64,000 bases of DNA from Betaproteobacteria bacterium HGW-Betaproteobacteria-9 (GTDB lineage Bacteria; Pseudomonadota; Gammaproteobacteria; Burkholderiales; Burkholderiaceae_C): contig PHCC01000001.1 in assembly GCA_002842215.1 (NCBI GenBank), positions 257,199 through 321,198 on the forward strand, given 5' to 3'. Every line of letters begins with the position of its first letter. Positions within the stretch are counted from its first letter, which is position 1. Below are positions 29,711 to 38,658 of the stretch, piece by piece. The position numbers were made by a program, and so were the translations under genes. The notes beneath the pieces are model-generated. The model was not told the origin of the DNA. It ran no database searches and saw only the letters and a list, made by a program, of their open reading frames with translations.

Positions 29711-30469
29711 TCAACGCAGCTGGATCGAACCGGACACGGTCACGCTCACCAGGCTCTTGCCCGCCTCGACCGGCACCGGGGCATCGGCCATTGAACTCTT
29801 GGCTTCCATCGCCATCATGCGCGGGCGCACCGGTCCACCACCCTGGTCGGCCGAACTGACCGACACCTCGCGCAGGGTGTAGCCACTGAAACCAAAACCC
29901 TTGGCCACTTCAGCGGCCTTGCCTTTGAAGCGCTCGATCGCCTGCCCCTGCACATCCGATTCGAGTCGCTGCCGGGCCTTGCGCGACAGCGAAAAACCCA
30001 CCTCGCCCATTGTGAGCGTCTGGACCTTGCCGGCCGTGCTGCTGATGCGACCAAAGTCGCGCCCCTCCAGCCACAGTTCGGCGCTGCCCCGCCAACCGTT
30101 GATCTTGCCGTTGGTGCCGTAGCGCGGATACAGGCTGAACTGCCCGGTCCGCAGTTCCAGCAACTCCGGCTGCGCCGCCGGCCGGGCCACGGCCAGCGCC
30201 GCGTCAAGCGCCTGTTTGAGCTGATTCTGGACCGCGGTGGCGTCGTTGCCTTCGCGCGTGGTGCTCAGGCTCATGGAAAGCCAGTCCTGCTCGACCTCCA
30301 GAAAGCTGCTCGCGGACAGGTTCACCACATGGGCCGGATCATGGGCCACGGCGGGGGTCTGGGCCCGTCCAGCCGACAGCAGCCCACCACAGGCCAACGC
30401 GACCAGCAGCAACCGAGCAGGAACAAATGAAGTTTCAGCGCCGTTTTTCTTCAGGAAGGTTTTCAGCAT
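29711..30469 (-). CDS. SIMPL (DUF541) domain periplasmic protein
   Basis: A 252-residue exported protein: a signal peptide with hydrophobic core LLLVALACGGLLSA ending near AGRAQ, then a SIMPL/DUF541 domain (VVNLSASSFLEVEQDWLSMSLST through KSLVSVTVSGSIQLR). Proteins of this family (E. coli YggE) are periplasmic and linked to oxidative stress, mechanism unclear. It is six bases downstream of a second small exported protein, so the two are probably one operon. Confidence 0.9.
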   Translation of the reverse strand: MLKTFLKKNGAETSFVPARLLLVALACGGLLSAGRAQTPAVAHDPAHVVNLSASSFLEVEQDWLSMSLSTTREGNDATAVQNQLKQALDAALAVARPAAQPELLELRTGQFSLYPRYGTNGKINGWRGSAELWLEGRDFGRISSTAGKVQTLTMGEVGFSLSRKARQRLESDVQGQAIERFKGKAAEVAKGFGFSGYTLREVSVSSADQGGGPVRPRMMAMEAKSSMADAPVPVEAGKSLVSVTVSGSIQLR

Positions 30470-30475
30470 GGAACT

Positions 30476-30766
30476 CTACTTTCTCGGCTGTTGATCAAAC
30501 GACTGGTTGCGCAACTGCTCACGCAACCGCTGCCGTTCTTCGGCCGAGAGTCGGTAGGGCTTGACTTCCTCCGCGTCACTGTCGCTGTCCGAATAGCGCA
30601 AGGCATCACGCAACCGCATCGGGCCACGCGGCTCGCCCGCGGGAGCCTCCAGAGGCAGCACCATGGCCGCCGCCTGAACCTGATCCTGATGTGCGGGTTT
30701 CTCCTCAGCGCCGACCATGGGCGAGAGAGACAGCAAAAGACTTCCCAGAGAAAAAACCAGCTTCAT
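30476..30766 (-). CDS. Small predicted exported protein, function unknown
   Basis: 96 residues starting MKLVFSLGSLLLSLSPMVGAEEK, a short signal peptide with a probable cleavage after VGA. The mature part is charged, with an acidic SDSDSDAEEV stretch and an Arg/Gln-rich C-terminal helix (SAEERQRLREQLRNQS). I do not recognise it. The ATG at 30766 is chosen because it starts the signal peptide; a longer frame upstream lacks support. Operonic with the SIMPL gene and divergent from ompR. Confidence 0.7.
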   Translation of the reverse strand: MKLVFSLGSLLLSLSPMVGAEEKPAHQDQVQAAAMVLPLEAPAGEPRGPMRLRDALRYSDSDSDAEEVKPYRLSAEERQRLREQLRNQSFDQQPRK

Positions 30767-30842
30767 GTTGGAACGGGGCAAGGATAAAAGCACCATTGTG
30801 GGAGGCAAGCATGGTAACGGTCCTGACCCCTTGGGCAACATT

Positions 30843-30916
30843 TGTAACAGCCTGTCAAGAACACAAAAAACGTGGTCTGACAAGCACTTGCCGCTGCCAC
30901 AATGGCCTCTGTTACA
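30843..30916. promoter_or_regulatory. TGTAACAG / CTGTTACA inverted pair upstream of ompR
   Basis: TGTAACAG (30843-30850) and CTGTTACA (30909-30916) are exact reverse complements 58 bases apart between the divergent small exported gene and ompR. TGTTACA-type half-sites resemble known enterobacterial OmpR boxes, so autoregulation is plausible; this is inference from similarity. Confidence 0.4.
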
Positions 30917-30935
30917 TTTTCCGAGAGTTGCTGCC

Positions 30936-31667
30936 ATGCCACAAACCAACACCCGCCCGAACAAGATCCTGGTCGTTGACGACGACGTCCGCATCCGCGA
31001 TCTGCTGCGCCGCTACCTGATGCAGGAAGGCTTTGAAGTGATGCTGGCCGAAGACGGCAAGGCCCTCAACCGCGTGCTGCAACGCGAAGCGGTGGACCTG
31101 ATCGTGCTCGACCTCATGATGCCCGGCGAAGACGGCCTGTCCATCTGCCGCCGCCTGCGCGCCAACGCCGACCGCACGCCCATCATCATGCTGACCGCCA
31201 AGAGCGAAGACGTGGACCGCATCGTCGGGCTCGAAGTCGGCGCCGACGACTACCTCGGCAAGCCCTTCAACCCACGCGAACTGCTGGCCCGCATCCACGC
31301 CGTGCTGCGCCGCCGCCCGCCCACCGAAGTGCCCGGTGCACCGTCGCAGGACGCCGAGATGGTCACCTTCGGCCCGTTCGAGTTCGACCTGAGCCTGCGC
31401 ACCCTGCGCAAGGAAGGCGTCGACCTGCCCCTGACCACCGGCGAGTTCGCCATGCTCAAGGCCTTGGTGCGCCACCCGCGCCAGCCGCTGTCGCGCGAGA
31501 AGCTGGCCCAGCTCGCCCGCGGCCGTGAGTTCGAACCGTTCGATCGCAGCCTGGACGTGCAGGTGTCGCGCCTGCGCAAGCTGATCGAAGAAGACGCCGC
31601 TTCGCCGCGCTACCTCCAGACGGTCTGGGGCGTGGGCTATGTGTTCGTGCCGGACGGCAACGCCTGA
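30936..31667 (+). CDS. ompR: OmpR-type response regulator
   Basis: A 243-residue two-component regulator: receiver domain (1-125) with acidic pocket VVDDD, phosphoacceptor Asp59 in VLDLMMPGEDG, Thr in MLTAKS and Lys in LGKPF; then a winged-helix DNA-binding domain (about 140-238) with LTTGEFAMLKALV and RSLDVQVSRLRKLIEED. The LARGREFEPFDRS segment is typical of OmpR itself. Start ATG at 30936; longer in-frame extension is non-coding promoter. Its stop overlaps the kinase start (TGATG). Confidence 0.94.
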   Translation: MPQTNTRPNKILVVDDDVRIRDLLRRYLMQEGFEVMLAEDGKALNRVLQREAVDLIVLDLMMPGEDGLSICRRLRANADRTPIIMLTAKSEDVDRIVGLEVGADDYLGKPFNPRELLARIHAVLRRRPPTEVPGAPSQDAEMVTFGPFEFDLSLRTLRKEGVDLPLTTGEFAMLKALVRHPRQPLSREKLAQLARGREFEPFDRSLDVQVSRLRKLIEEDAASPRYLQTVWGVGYVFVPDGNA

Positions 31668-33070
31668 TGTCCGAAGAGTCACGCGTTCCGTTTGAAACCC
31701 AGCCCGCGGCCCTCGAAACGGTCCCGGCGCCACTGGACAGCCGTCCGCCCAGAGAAGTCAGCCTTTTCTGGCGCACGTTTTTCCTGCTGGCCATGCTGCT
31801 GCTGGGTTGCATCATCGCGTGGCTGCAGACCTTTCGGGCCCTGGAGTTTGAACCCCGTGCGCTGCAAAGCGCCCAGCAGCTTGCCTCGCTGGTCAACCTC
31901 ACCCGGGCTGGGCTGATCCACGCCGACTCCATCGCGCGGGTGTCCCTGGTCAAGACGCTGGCCGACGAAGAGAAGGTGCGTATCGCGCCGCGCGAGCCGG
32001 GCGACACCTACCGGCTCTACACCACCGACACCCTCAGCCGCCGCATCAGCGAACAGGTCAGGGCCCGCCTGGGACCGGACACCGTGGTGGCGCGTGAAGT
32101 GAACAACACCGCCGGCCTGTGGATCGGGTTCAGCATCGACAACGACCCTTACTGGCTGCAGACCGACCCCTCACGCGTCGAACTGGTGGCCGGCATCACC
32201 TGGCTGATCTGGCTCGGCACGGCCGCCCTGCTCTCCCTGGCCGGCGCAGCCCTGATTGCGCGGCTGATCAACCGCCCATTGAAAAAACTCTCGTTTGCCG
32301 CCAGCCGGGTGCGCGAAGGCGATTTCAACGCCAGTCAGCTCAACGAAACGGTCGCCACCAGTGAAATCCGCCAGGTCAACATCGGCTTCAATCGCATGGC
32401 CCAGCGGCTCTCCAAGATCGAGCAGGACCGCGCGCTCATGCTCGCCGGTATTTCCCACGACCTGCGCACACCCCTGGCGCGCTTGCGGCTGGAAACCGAG
32501 ATGAGCGTGAGCGACCCGCAGGCGCGGGAACACATGGCGGCCGACATCGAACAGGTCAACGCCATCATCGACAAGTTCCTCGACTACGCGCGCCCCGACC
32601 ACTTGGAACCCGAACGTGTGAGCCTCAACCAGGTCATCGACGCCGCCGTGTTTTCGCTGGGTAGCGCGCCGGACGTGGAGGTGCACACGAGCATTCCTGC
32701 CGACACGGTGGTCATGGGCGACGCGGTGGAACTGCACCGCGTGTTCTCCAACCTGCTGGAAAACGCCCAACGCTATGGCCGGGAGCCGGAAAGCGGCCGG
32801 GTGCGGATCGAGATCGCCGCCCGCAGGAAAGACGACTGGGTACTGATCAAACTGCGAGATCACGGCACCGGCGTGGTCCCTGAAATGCTGGCCCAGCTGA
32901 CCCAGCCGTTCTTCCGCGGCGACGCCTCCCGGACCTCGGCCACCGGCACCGGCTTGGGACTGGCCATCGTCGAACGGGCGATTGCCCGGATGGGCGGGCG
33001 CTTCGCATTGGCCAACAGCAGCACAGGCGGACTGGCCGCCCACATCAAGCTACCGCTGGCCAAACCTTGA
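31667..33070 (+). CDS. envZ: EnvZ-type sensor histidine kinase
   Basis: A 467-residue inner-membrane kinase partner of the adjacent OmpR. TM1 at about 33-54, periplasmic sensor 55-172, TM2 at about 173-200, HAMP 200-255, phosphoacceptor His264 in GISHDLRTPLARLRLE, N-box NLLENAQRYG, and G-boxes DHGTGV and GTGLGLAIVERA. Translation is coupled by a one-base overlap. The stimulus is unknown; in enterobacteria this pair senses osmolarity. Confidence 0.92.
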   Translation: MSEESRVPFETQPAALETVPAPLDSRPPREVSLFWRTFFLLAMLLLGCIIAWLQTFRALEFEPRALQSAQQLASLVNLTRAGLIHADSIARVSLVKTLADEEKVRIAPREPGDTYRLYTTDTLSRRISEQVRARLGPDTVVAREVNNTAGLWIGFSIDNDPYWLQTDPSRVELVAGITWLIWLGTAALLSLAGAALIARLINRPLKKLSFAASRVREGDFNASQLNETVATSEIRQVNIGFNRMAQRLSKIEQDRALMLAGISHDLRTPLARLRLETEMSVSDPQAREHMAADIEQVNAIIDKFLDYARPDHLEPERVSLNQVIDAAVFSLGSAPDVEVHTSIPADTVVMGDAVELHRVFSNLLENAQRYGREPESGRVRIEIAARRKDDWVLIKLRDHGTGVVPEMLAQLTQPFFRGDASRTSATGTGLGLAIVERAIARMGGRFALANSSTGGLAAHIKLPLAKP

Positions 33071-33081
33071 TGTGAACCCGC

Positions 33082-33579
33082 TCAGGGCTGGGAGGTCAGC
33101 AGGACCACCGCCCGGGCCTCGATCGACAGACCCTGTCCCACAGGTCCCAGTTTTTCGGCGGTCTTGGCTTTCACGTTGACCTGTTGCACTGCCACATCCA
33201 GCGCGCGCGCGATGGCGTCGCCCATGGCGGCGATGTGGGGTGCCAGTTTGGGTGCCTGTGCGATCACGGTGCTGTCGATGTTGCCGACCTCGAAACCGGC
33301 CGCGCGCACGCGTCGCATCGCTTCGGCCAGCAGCACGCTGGAATCGGCGCCCTTGAAACGTTCGTCGGTGTCCGGAAAATGACGGCCGATATCGCCCAAC
33401 CCGGCCGCTCCCAGCAGCGCATCGGTGATGGCATGCAATAGCACGTCAGCGTCCGAATGGCCCAGCAGGCCCATGGTGTGGGGAATGGTGACACCGCCGA
33501 TGATCAGCGGACGGCCGGGCACCAGGGCATGCACGTCCCAGCCCTCGCCGATGCGGAAGGGCATGTGTGCGGTCGTCAT
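33082..33579 (-). CDS. ispF: 2-C-methyl-D-erythritol 2,4-cyclodiphosphate synthase
   Basis: IspF cyclises CDP-ME 2-phosphate in the MEP pathway. The 165-residue protein has GEGWDVHAL (zinc Asp and His), [12 protein letters not shown] with the third zinc His, [10 protein letters not shown] and [11 protein letters not shown], all diagnostic. ATG at 33579; an internal ATG five codons later would also work. It is 82 bases downstream of ispD, in the usual ispD-ispF pair. Confidence 0.97.
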   Translation of the reverse strand: MTTAHMPFRIGEGWDVHALVPGRPLIIGGVTIPHTMGLLGHSDADVLLHAITDALLGAAGLGDIGRHFPDTDERFKGADSSVLLAEAMRRVRAAGFEVGNIDSTVIAQAPKLAPHIAAMGDAIARALDVAVQQVNVKAKTAEKLGPVGQGLSIEARAVVLLTSQP

Positions 33580-33661
33580 GCACGAGCTCCGCCGGGCCGC
33601 CCCAAGGAGCGCGGCGCGCCCCCGGGGGGCAGTGAATACACAGCGTGACGAACGTGGAGGT

Positions 33662-34384
33662 TCAATTTCTGCTCCTGAGAATGGCCTCGGCCAATGCAAA
33701 GTCTTCCGGGTAGGTGACCTTGAAATTCTGTGCGCTGCCGGGCACCAGCAGTGGCTGCTGGCCCGCCAGCTCCATGGCGCTGGCCTCGTCGGTCACGCCG
33801 GCAAAACCGGTGTCGGCCAGCGCAGCCAGCGCCGCTCGCAAGGCGCCGATGCGGAACATCTGCGGCGTCTGCGCCAGCCACTTGTCCGACCGGTCCACCG
33901 TGGCAACCACACGGCCACCGGCTTCGGACTTGAGCGTATCGGGCAACTTGAGCGCCAGCAGGCCGCCCACGGCGTCTGCCAGGCAGGCGTCGATCAGCGC
34001 CTCAATCTGCGCCGGTGTGATCAGGCAGCGTGCCGCATCGTGCACCAGCACCCAGTCGCTGGCGTCGGCCCCGCTGTCCAGCAGGGCCTGCAGACCATTG
34101 AAAACGCTGGCCGCTCGTGTGTCGCCGCCGCACCGGGCCAGTTGGAGGCGTGGATCATCCACGCTCAAAAAGCGGTCGCCGGGCGCCACCACCACCAGAC
34201 AGCGCTCGATGCGGTCCACCGCCTGAAACGCCGCCAGCGTGTGCAGCACCAGAGGCAGGCCAGCAACCGGCTCGTACTGTTTGGGCGCGGCGGTGCCAGC
34301 GCGCGAACCCGAGCCCGCACAGGGCAACAGGGCATGGCAACGGGGTGCCGGGTTGGGGGGGATGGGGAGAGGGGCTTCGGTCAT
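33662..34384 (-). CDS. ispD: 2-C-methyl-D-erythritol 4-phosphate cytidylyltransferase
   Basis: IspD couples MEP to CTP. The 240-residue protein has the nucleotide-binding [17 protein letters not shown] near residue 21, VHDAARCLI in the middle, TPQMFR and [11 protein letters not shown] toward the C-terminus. A proline-rich N-terminal lead-in ([11 protein letters not shown]) precedes the core. It is divergent from mfd with a perfect hairpin in between, and ispF follows after an 82-base GC-rich spacer. Confidence 0.97.
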   Translation of the reverse strand: MTEAPLPIPPNPAPRCHALLPCAGSGSRAGTAAPKQYEPVAGLPLVLHTLAAFQAVDRIERCLVVVAPGDRFLSVDDPRLQLARCGGDTRAASVFNGLQALLDSGADASDWVLVHDAARCLITPAQIEALIDACLADAVGGLLALKLPDTLKSEAGGRVVATVDRSDKWLAQTPQMFRIGALRAALAALADTGFAGVTDEASAMELAGQQPLLVPGSAQNFKVTYPEDFALAEAILRSRN

Positions 34385-34415
34385 GGAGTGACCGCATTCT
34401 AGAATCAGGTCTTTC

Positions 34416-34445
34416 ACACCCCCCACCTCAGCAGGTGGGGGGTGT
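34416..34445. promoter_or_regulatory. Perfect 13-bp hairpin in the ispD-mfd divergent region
   Basis: ACACCCCCCACCT (34416-34428) and its exact reverse complement (34433-34445) flank a 4-base loop. It lies 32 bases from the ispD start and 63 bases before the mfd start, followed on the plus strand by TTGTC. It could be a leader hairpin or attenuator for one of the two genes, or a divergent operator. Confidence 0.55.
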
Positions 34446-34507
34446 TTGTCATGGGAGCGGCAAGGCCCGATGTCTTGCAGCCCACACCGCGCGAGCCACC
34501 AACGTCC

Positions 34508-37500
34508 ATGGACCTGCCCAAACTCACCCCCGGCAAACGCTTCACATTGCCCCGCCCCAGCGGCGCTGCGGACGCCCTGCTGCTGGCCCAGCTTGCTGCG
34601 CGCGAAAAATCGGCGGGCCGGCTCACCGCCATCGTCACCGCCGACGCCACCGACGCACAGCGCCTGATCGACGAGATGGCGTTCTTCGCGCCCGCGCTGC
34701 GCTGCGCGCTGTTCCCGGACTGGGAGACCCTGCCCTACGACACGTTTTCACCGCACCAGGACCTGATCTCCGAGCGCCTGGCCACGCTCTGGCGCATCCA
34801 GCAGCACGACAAGGACACCGGTGCCGACGTGGTGCTGGTGCCCGCGACCACCGCGCTCTACCGGCTGGCGCCACCGTCCTTCCTGGCCGGCTACACCTTC
34901 CAGTTCAAGGTCAAGCAGAAGCTCGACGAAGCCAAACTCAAGGGCCAGCTCACGCTCGCGGGCTACCAGCACGTGACCCAGGTGGTGAGCCCGGGCGAAT
35001 ACGCGGTGCGCGGCGGCCTGATCGACCTCTTTCCCATGGGCTCGCAGGTGCCCTACCGGGTGGACCTGTTCGACGACGAGATCGACAGCATCCGCACCTT
35101 CGATCCCGACAGCCAGCGCAGCCTCTACCCGGTGCCCGAGGTGCGGCTGTTGCCCGGACGCGAATTCCCGATGGACGACGCAGCGCGCGCCAAATTCCGC
35201 AGCCGCTGGCGCGAACTGCTCGACGGCGACCCGACCAAGAGCCGCGTCTACAAGGACATGGGCAACGGCGTGGCCACCGCCGGCATCGAGTACTACCTGC
35301 CGCTGTTCTTCGAGCAGACCGCGACCGTGTTCGACTACCTCGGTGAAGCGGCCACGGTGGTACTGCACGGCGACCTCGAACCCGCCTTCCAGCGCTTCTG
35401 GCAGGACACGCAGGACCGCTACCGCCTCGTCAAGGGCGACCCCGAGCGCCCGGCGCTGCCGCCCGAGAGCCTGTTCCTTTCGGCCGAACAGTTCTACACC
35501 GGCGCCAACGCACACGCCCAGCTCGCCATCCGCCCAGCGCTGGAAGACGTGGCCGACAACGCCTTCGCCCAGAAACTGGGCGACCTGTCGGTGCTGCGCG
35601 GCGCCGAAGAGCCGCTCTCGCGCCTGCAGAGCCACATCCGCAACACCGCGCACCGCGTGCTGCTGCTGGCCGAGAGCGATGGCCGGCGCGAGAGCCTGCT
35701 GGACTTCTTGCGCGCCAGTGGCCTGAACCCGCCCGCCTTCGATTCGCTGGCCGAGTTCCAGGCCAGCGACGAAAAAACCGGTATCGCGACCTCGGTGCTC
35801 ACAGTCGGTTTCAGCTCGCTGGAAGACGGCATCGACTTCGTCACCGAAACCGAACTTTTCGCCGCCGGCCCCACCACCCGCCGGCGCAAGAAGCAGGAGC
35901 AGGTCAGCGATGTCGACGCGCTGATCAAGGACCTGAGCGAGCTCAACGTGGGCGACCCGGTGGTGCACAACGCGCACGGCATCGGCCGCTACCGGGGCCT
36001 GGTCCACATGGACATGGGCGAGAAGAACCCCGACGGCACGCCCGCGCTGATGGAGTTCCTGCACCTCGAATACGCCGACAAGGCCGTGCTCTACGTGCCG
36101 GTGAGTCAGCTGCAGCTGATCGGCCGCTACACCGGCGTGAGCGCCGACGAAGCGCCGCTGCACCGTCTGGGCAGCGGCCAGTGGGAGAAGGCCAAACGCA
36201 AAGCCGCCGAGCAGGTGCGCGATGCCGCCGCCGAGCTGCTCAACATCTACGCCCGCCGCGCCGCGCGCCAGGGCCACGCCTTCCGCTTCTCGGCGCAGGA
36301 CTACGAGATCTTCGCCAACGACTTCGGCTTTGACGAAACCGCCGACCAGAAGGCCGCAATCCACGCCGTGATCCAGGACATGATCAGCCCGCGCCCGATG
36401 GACCGGCTGGTGTGTGGCGACGTGGGCTTCGGTAAGACCGAGGTCGCCCTGCGCGCCGCCTTCGTGGCCGTCACCGGCGGGCGGCAGGTCGCCTTTCTCG
36501 CACCCACCACGCTGCTGGCCGAGCAGCACTACCAGACGCTGGTGGACCGCTTCGGCAAGTGGCCGGTGAAGATCGCCGAGATGAGCCGCTTCCGCTCGCA
36601 GAAAGAAATCACCGCGGCACAAAAGGGCATCGCCGACGGCTCGGTGGACATCGTCGTCGGCACCCACAAGCTGCTGAGCGAAAAGACGCAGTTCAAGGAC
36701 CTCGGCCTGCTCATCATCGACGAGGAACACCGCTTCGGCGTGCGCCACAAGGAGCAGATGAAGGCCCTGCGCGCCGAGGTGGACGTGCTCACGCTCACCG
36801 CCACGCCGATCCCGCGCACGCTGGGCATGGCGCTCGAAGGCCTGCGCGACCTGTCGGTGATCGCCACCGCGCCGCAGCGCCGGCTGGCGATCAAGACCTT
36901 TGTGCGCAGCGAGAGTAACGGCGTGATCCGCGAGGCCGTGCTGCGTGAATTGAAGCGCGGCGGGCAGGTCTACTTCCTGCACAACGAGGTCGAAACGATC
37001 GAGAACCGCAAACAGAAGCTGGAAGAAATCCTGCCCGAGGCGCGCATCGCCATTGCCCACGGCCAGATGCCCGAGCGCGACCTGGAGCGTGTGATGCGCG
37101 ACTTCGTGGCGCAGCGCTACAACCTGCTGCTGTGCTCGACCATCATCGAGACCGGCATCGACGTACCCACAGCCAACACCATCGTCATGAGCCGCGCCGA
37201 CAAGTTCGGCCTGGCCCAGTTGCACCAGCTGCGCGGCCGCGTGGGCCGCAGCCACCACCAGGCCTACGCCTACCTCATGGTCCCGGACATCGAAGGCCTG
37301 ACCAAGCAGGCGGCGCAGCGGCTCGACGCGATCCAGCAGATGGAAGAACTGGGCTCGGGCTTCTACCTCGCCATGCACGACCTGGAAATCCGTGGCGCCG
37401 GCGAGGTGCTGGGTGAAAACCAGAGCGGCAACATGCTGGAGGTGGGCTTCCAGCTCTACAACGAGATGCTCAACGAAGCCGTGCGCTCGCTCAAGGCCGG

Positions 37501-37999
37501 GCGAGAGCCCGACCTGCTCAGCCCGCTGAGCGTGACCACGGACATCAACCTGCACGCCCCCGCCCTACTGCCCAGCGACTACTGCGGCGACGTGCACTTG
37601 CGCCTCTCGTTCTACAAGAAGCTCGCCACCGCCAAGACCACCGACCAGGTGGATGCGCTGCTGGAAGAAATCGTGGACCGTTTCGGCAAGCTGCCCCCGC
37701 AGACGCAGACGCTGATCGACGTGCATCGCCTGCGCTGCATCAGCGCGCCCTACGGCGTGGTGAAGGTGGACGCGGCGCCGGGGGTGACCAACATCACCTT
37801 CAAGGCCAACCCGCCCATCGAACCGATGCGCATCATCGAGCTGATCCAGAAGAACCGGCACATTAAGCTCGCGGGCAACGAAAAGCTGCGCATCGAGCGC
37901 GCCCTGCCCGAGGTGAAAGACCGGGTGCAGCTGGTGCGCGACGTGCTGCGCTCGCTGGGCCAGCCAGTGAAGGCAGATGCCTTGGCCGGCACAAGTTGA
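34508..37999 (+). CDS. mfd: Transcription-repair coupling factor Mfd
   Basis: Mfd removes RNA polymerase stalled at DNA damage and recruits UvrA. The 1163-residue protein has the UvrB-homology N-terminal module, the RNA polymerase-interacting CarD-like domain (LNVGDPVVHNAHGIGRYRG), a RecG-like translocase with Walker A GDVGFGKTEVALRAAF and box II IIDEEHRFGV, motif VI QLRGRVGRS, and a C-terminal TRCF domain. ATG at 34508 gives the expected N-terminus; an earlier in-frame start in the hairpin region lacks support. Confidence 0.97.
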   Translation: MDLPKLTPGKRFTLPRPSGAADALLLAQLAAREKSAGRLTAIVTADATDAQRLIDEMAFFAPALRCALFPDWETLPYDTFSPHQDLISERLATLWRIQQHDKDTGADVVLVPATTALYRLAPPSFLAGYTFQFKVKQKLDEAKLKGQLTLAGYQHVTQVVSPGEYAVRGGLIDLFPMGSQVPYRVDLFDDEIDSIRTFDPDSQRSLYPVPEVRLLPGREFPMDDAARAKFRSRWRELLDGDPTKSRVYKDMGNGVATAGIEYYLPLFFEQTATVFDYLGEAATVVLHGDLEPAFQRFWQDTQDRYRLVKGDPERPALPPESLFLSAEQFYTGANAHAQLAIRPALEDVADNAFAQKLGDLSVLRGAEEPLSRLQSHIRNTAHRVLLLAESDGRRESLLDFLRASGLNPPAFDSLAEFQASDEKTGIATSVLTVGFSSLEDGIDFVTETELFAAGPTTRRRKKQEQVSDVDALIKDLSELNVGDPVVHNAHGIGRYRGLVHMDMGEKNPDGTPALMEFLHLEYADKAVLYVPVSQLQLIGRYTGVSADEAPLHRLGSGQWEKAKRKAAEQVRDAAAELLNIYARRAARQGHAFRFSAQDYEIFANDFGFDETADQKAAIHAVIQDMISPRPMDRLVCGDVGFGKTEVALRAAFVAVTGGRQVAFLAPTTLLAEQHYQTLVDRFGKWPVKIAEMSRFRSQKEITAAQKGIADGSVDIVVGTHKLLSEKTQFKDLGLLIIDEEHRFGVRHKEQMKALRAEVDVLTLTATPIPRTLGMALEGLRDLSVIATAPQRRLAIKTFVRSESNGVIREAVLRELKRGGQVYFLHNEVETIENRKQKLEEILPEARIAIAHGQMPERDLERVMRDFVAQRYNLLLCSTIIETGIDVPTANTIVMSRADKFGLAQLHQLRGRVGRSHHQAYAYLMVPDIEGLTKQAAQRLDAIQQMEELGSGFYLAMHDLEIRGAGEVLGENQSGNMLEVGFQLYNEMLNEAVRSLKAGREPDLLSPLSVTTDINLHAPALLPSDYCGDVHLRLSFYKKLATAKTTDQVDALLEEIVDRFGKLPPQTQTLIDVHRLRCISAPYGVVKVDAAPGVTNITFKANPPIEPMRIIELIQKNRHIKLAGNEKLRIERALPEVKDRVQLVRDVLRSLGQPVKADALAGTS

Positions 38000-38114
38000 T
38001 CTGCATCAAAAAGGAGAGCGGAACAGGACCGCGTTCACCTGCCGTTCACGTGCGCGCCAAGAAACTTCATCTTGGCGCCGCAGCATTGCGGCTTCTGAAC
38101 CGAAGGGAAACCCC

Positions 38115-38621
38115 ATGAATCTGACCACTCAACGCCCCTGGATCACGCCCGTCGTGATCGGCGCCTTTCTGCTCTCCGCCGTCACCGGCGTGCTGATGTT
38201 CTTTCACCTCGACAGTGGCCTGAACAAGACCGCGCACGAATGGCTGAGCTGGGTCATGGTGATCGGCGTCTCGCTGCACGTGCTGCTGCACATGCCGGCC
38301 TTCAAGCGCTACTTCCACCAGACTCCGGGCCGCGTGGTTGTGGGTCTGTTCGCACTGGTGCTGGCGCTGAGCTTCATTCCGGCCGGCGGCAGCGCAGGCA
38401 GTGAGCCGGGTTTTGCACCCCCGGTACGCGCCCTGGCCAAAGCCCCGATCACCGTGCTGGCCCAGGTGGCGGGCACCAGCACCGACGACGTCAAGACCCG
38501 GCTGCAAGCCGCTGGCTTCACTGTCACCAGCGACCAGCAATCGGTGGCGGACCTGGTGGGAGGCGATCTGAAGGTGCAGATTCGTGCGATGAGCAAGGTG
38601 CTGGCACAGCCCAAGTCCTGA
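38115..38621 (+). CDS. DUF4405 membrane protein
   Basis: A 168-residue protein with three hydrophobic segments (about 11-32, 41-63, 76-95). His residues at FFHLDSG, HEWLSW and SLHVLLHM in the first two helices match the DUF4405 family, whose members resemble di-heme cytochrome b subunits. The C-terminal part (about 105-168) is soluble: a VAGTSTDDVKTRLQAAGFTV helix-strand module. AAGGGAAA precedes the ATG. Heme binding is inference; partner enzymes are not in the window. Confidence 0.82.
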   Translation: MNLTTQRPWITPVVIGAFLLSAVTGVLMFFHLDSGLNKTAHEWLSWVMVIGVSLHVLLHMPAFKRYFHQTPGRVVVGLFALVLALSFIPAGGSAGSEPGFAPPVRALAKAPITVLAQVAGTSTDDVKTRLQAAGFTVTSDQQSVADLVGGDLKVQIRAMSKVLAQPKS

Positions 38622-38658
38622 GCGGAACGGTCATCCCGGCTCCCGCGATAATTCCGGG

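Noticed and set aside
32171..33043. 290-codon frame antisense to the sensor kinase
   Set aside because: Shadow of the kinase frame; no domain.
34748..37555. 935-codon open frame antisense to mfd
   Set aside because: It mirrors mfd codon bias in a GC-rich genome; translation is His/Val/Gln-rich with no domain, and mfd is complete on the other strand.
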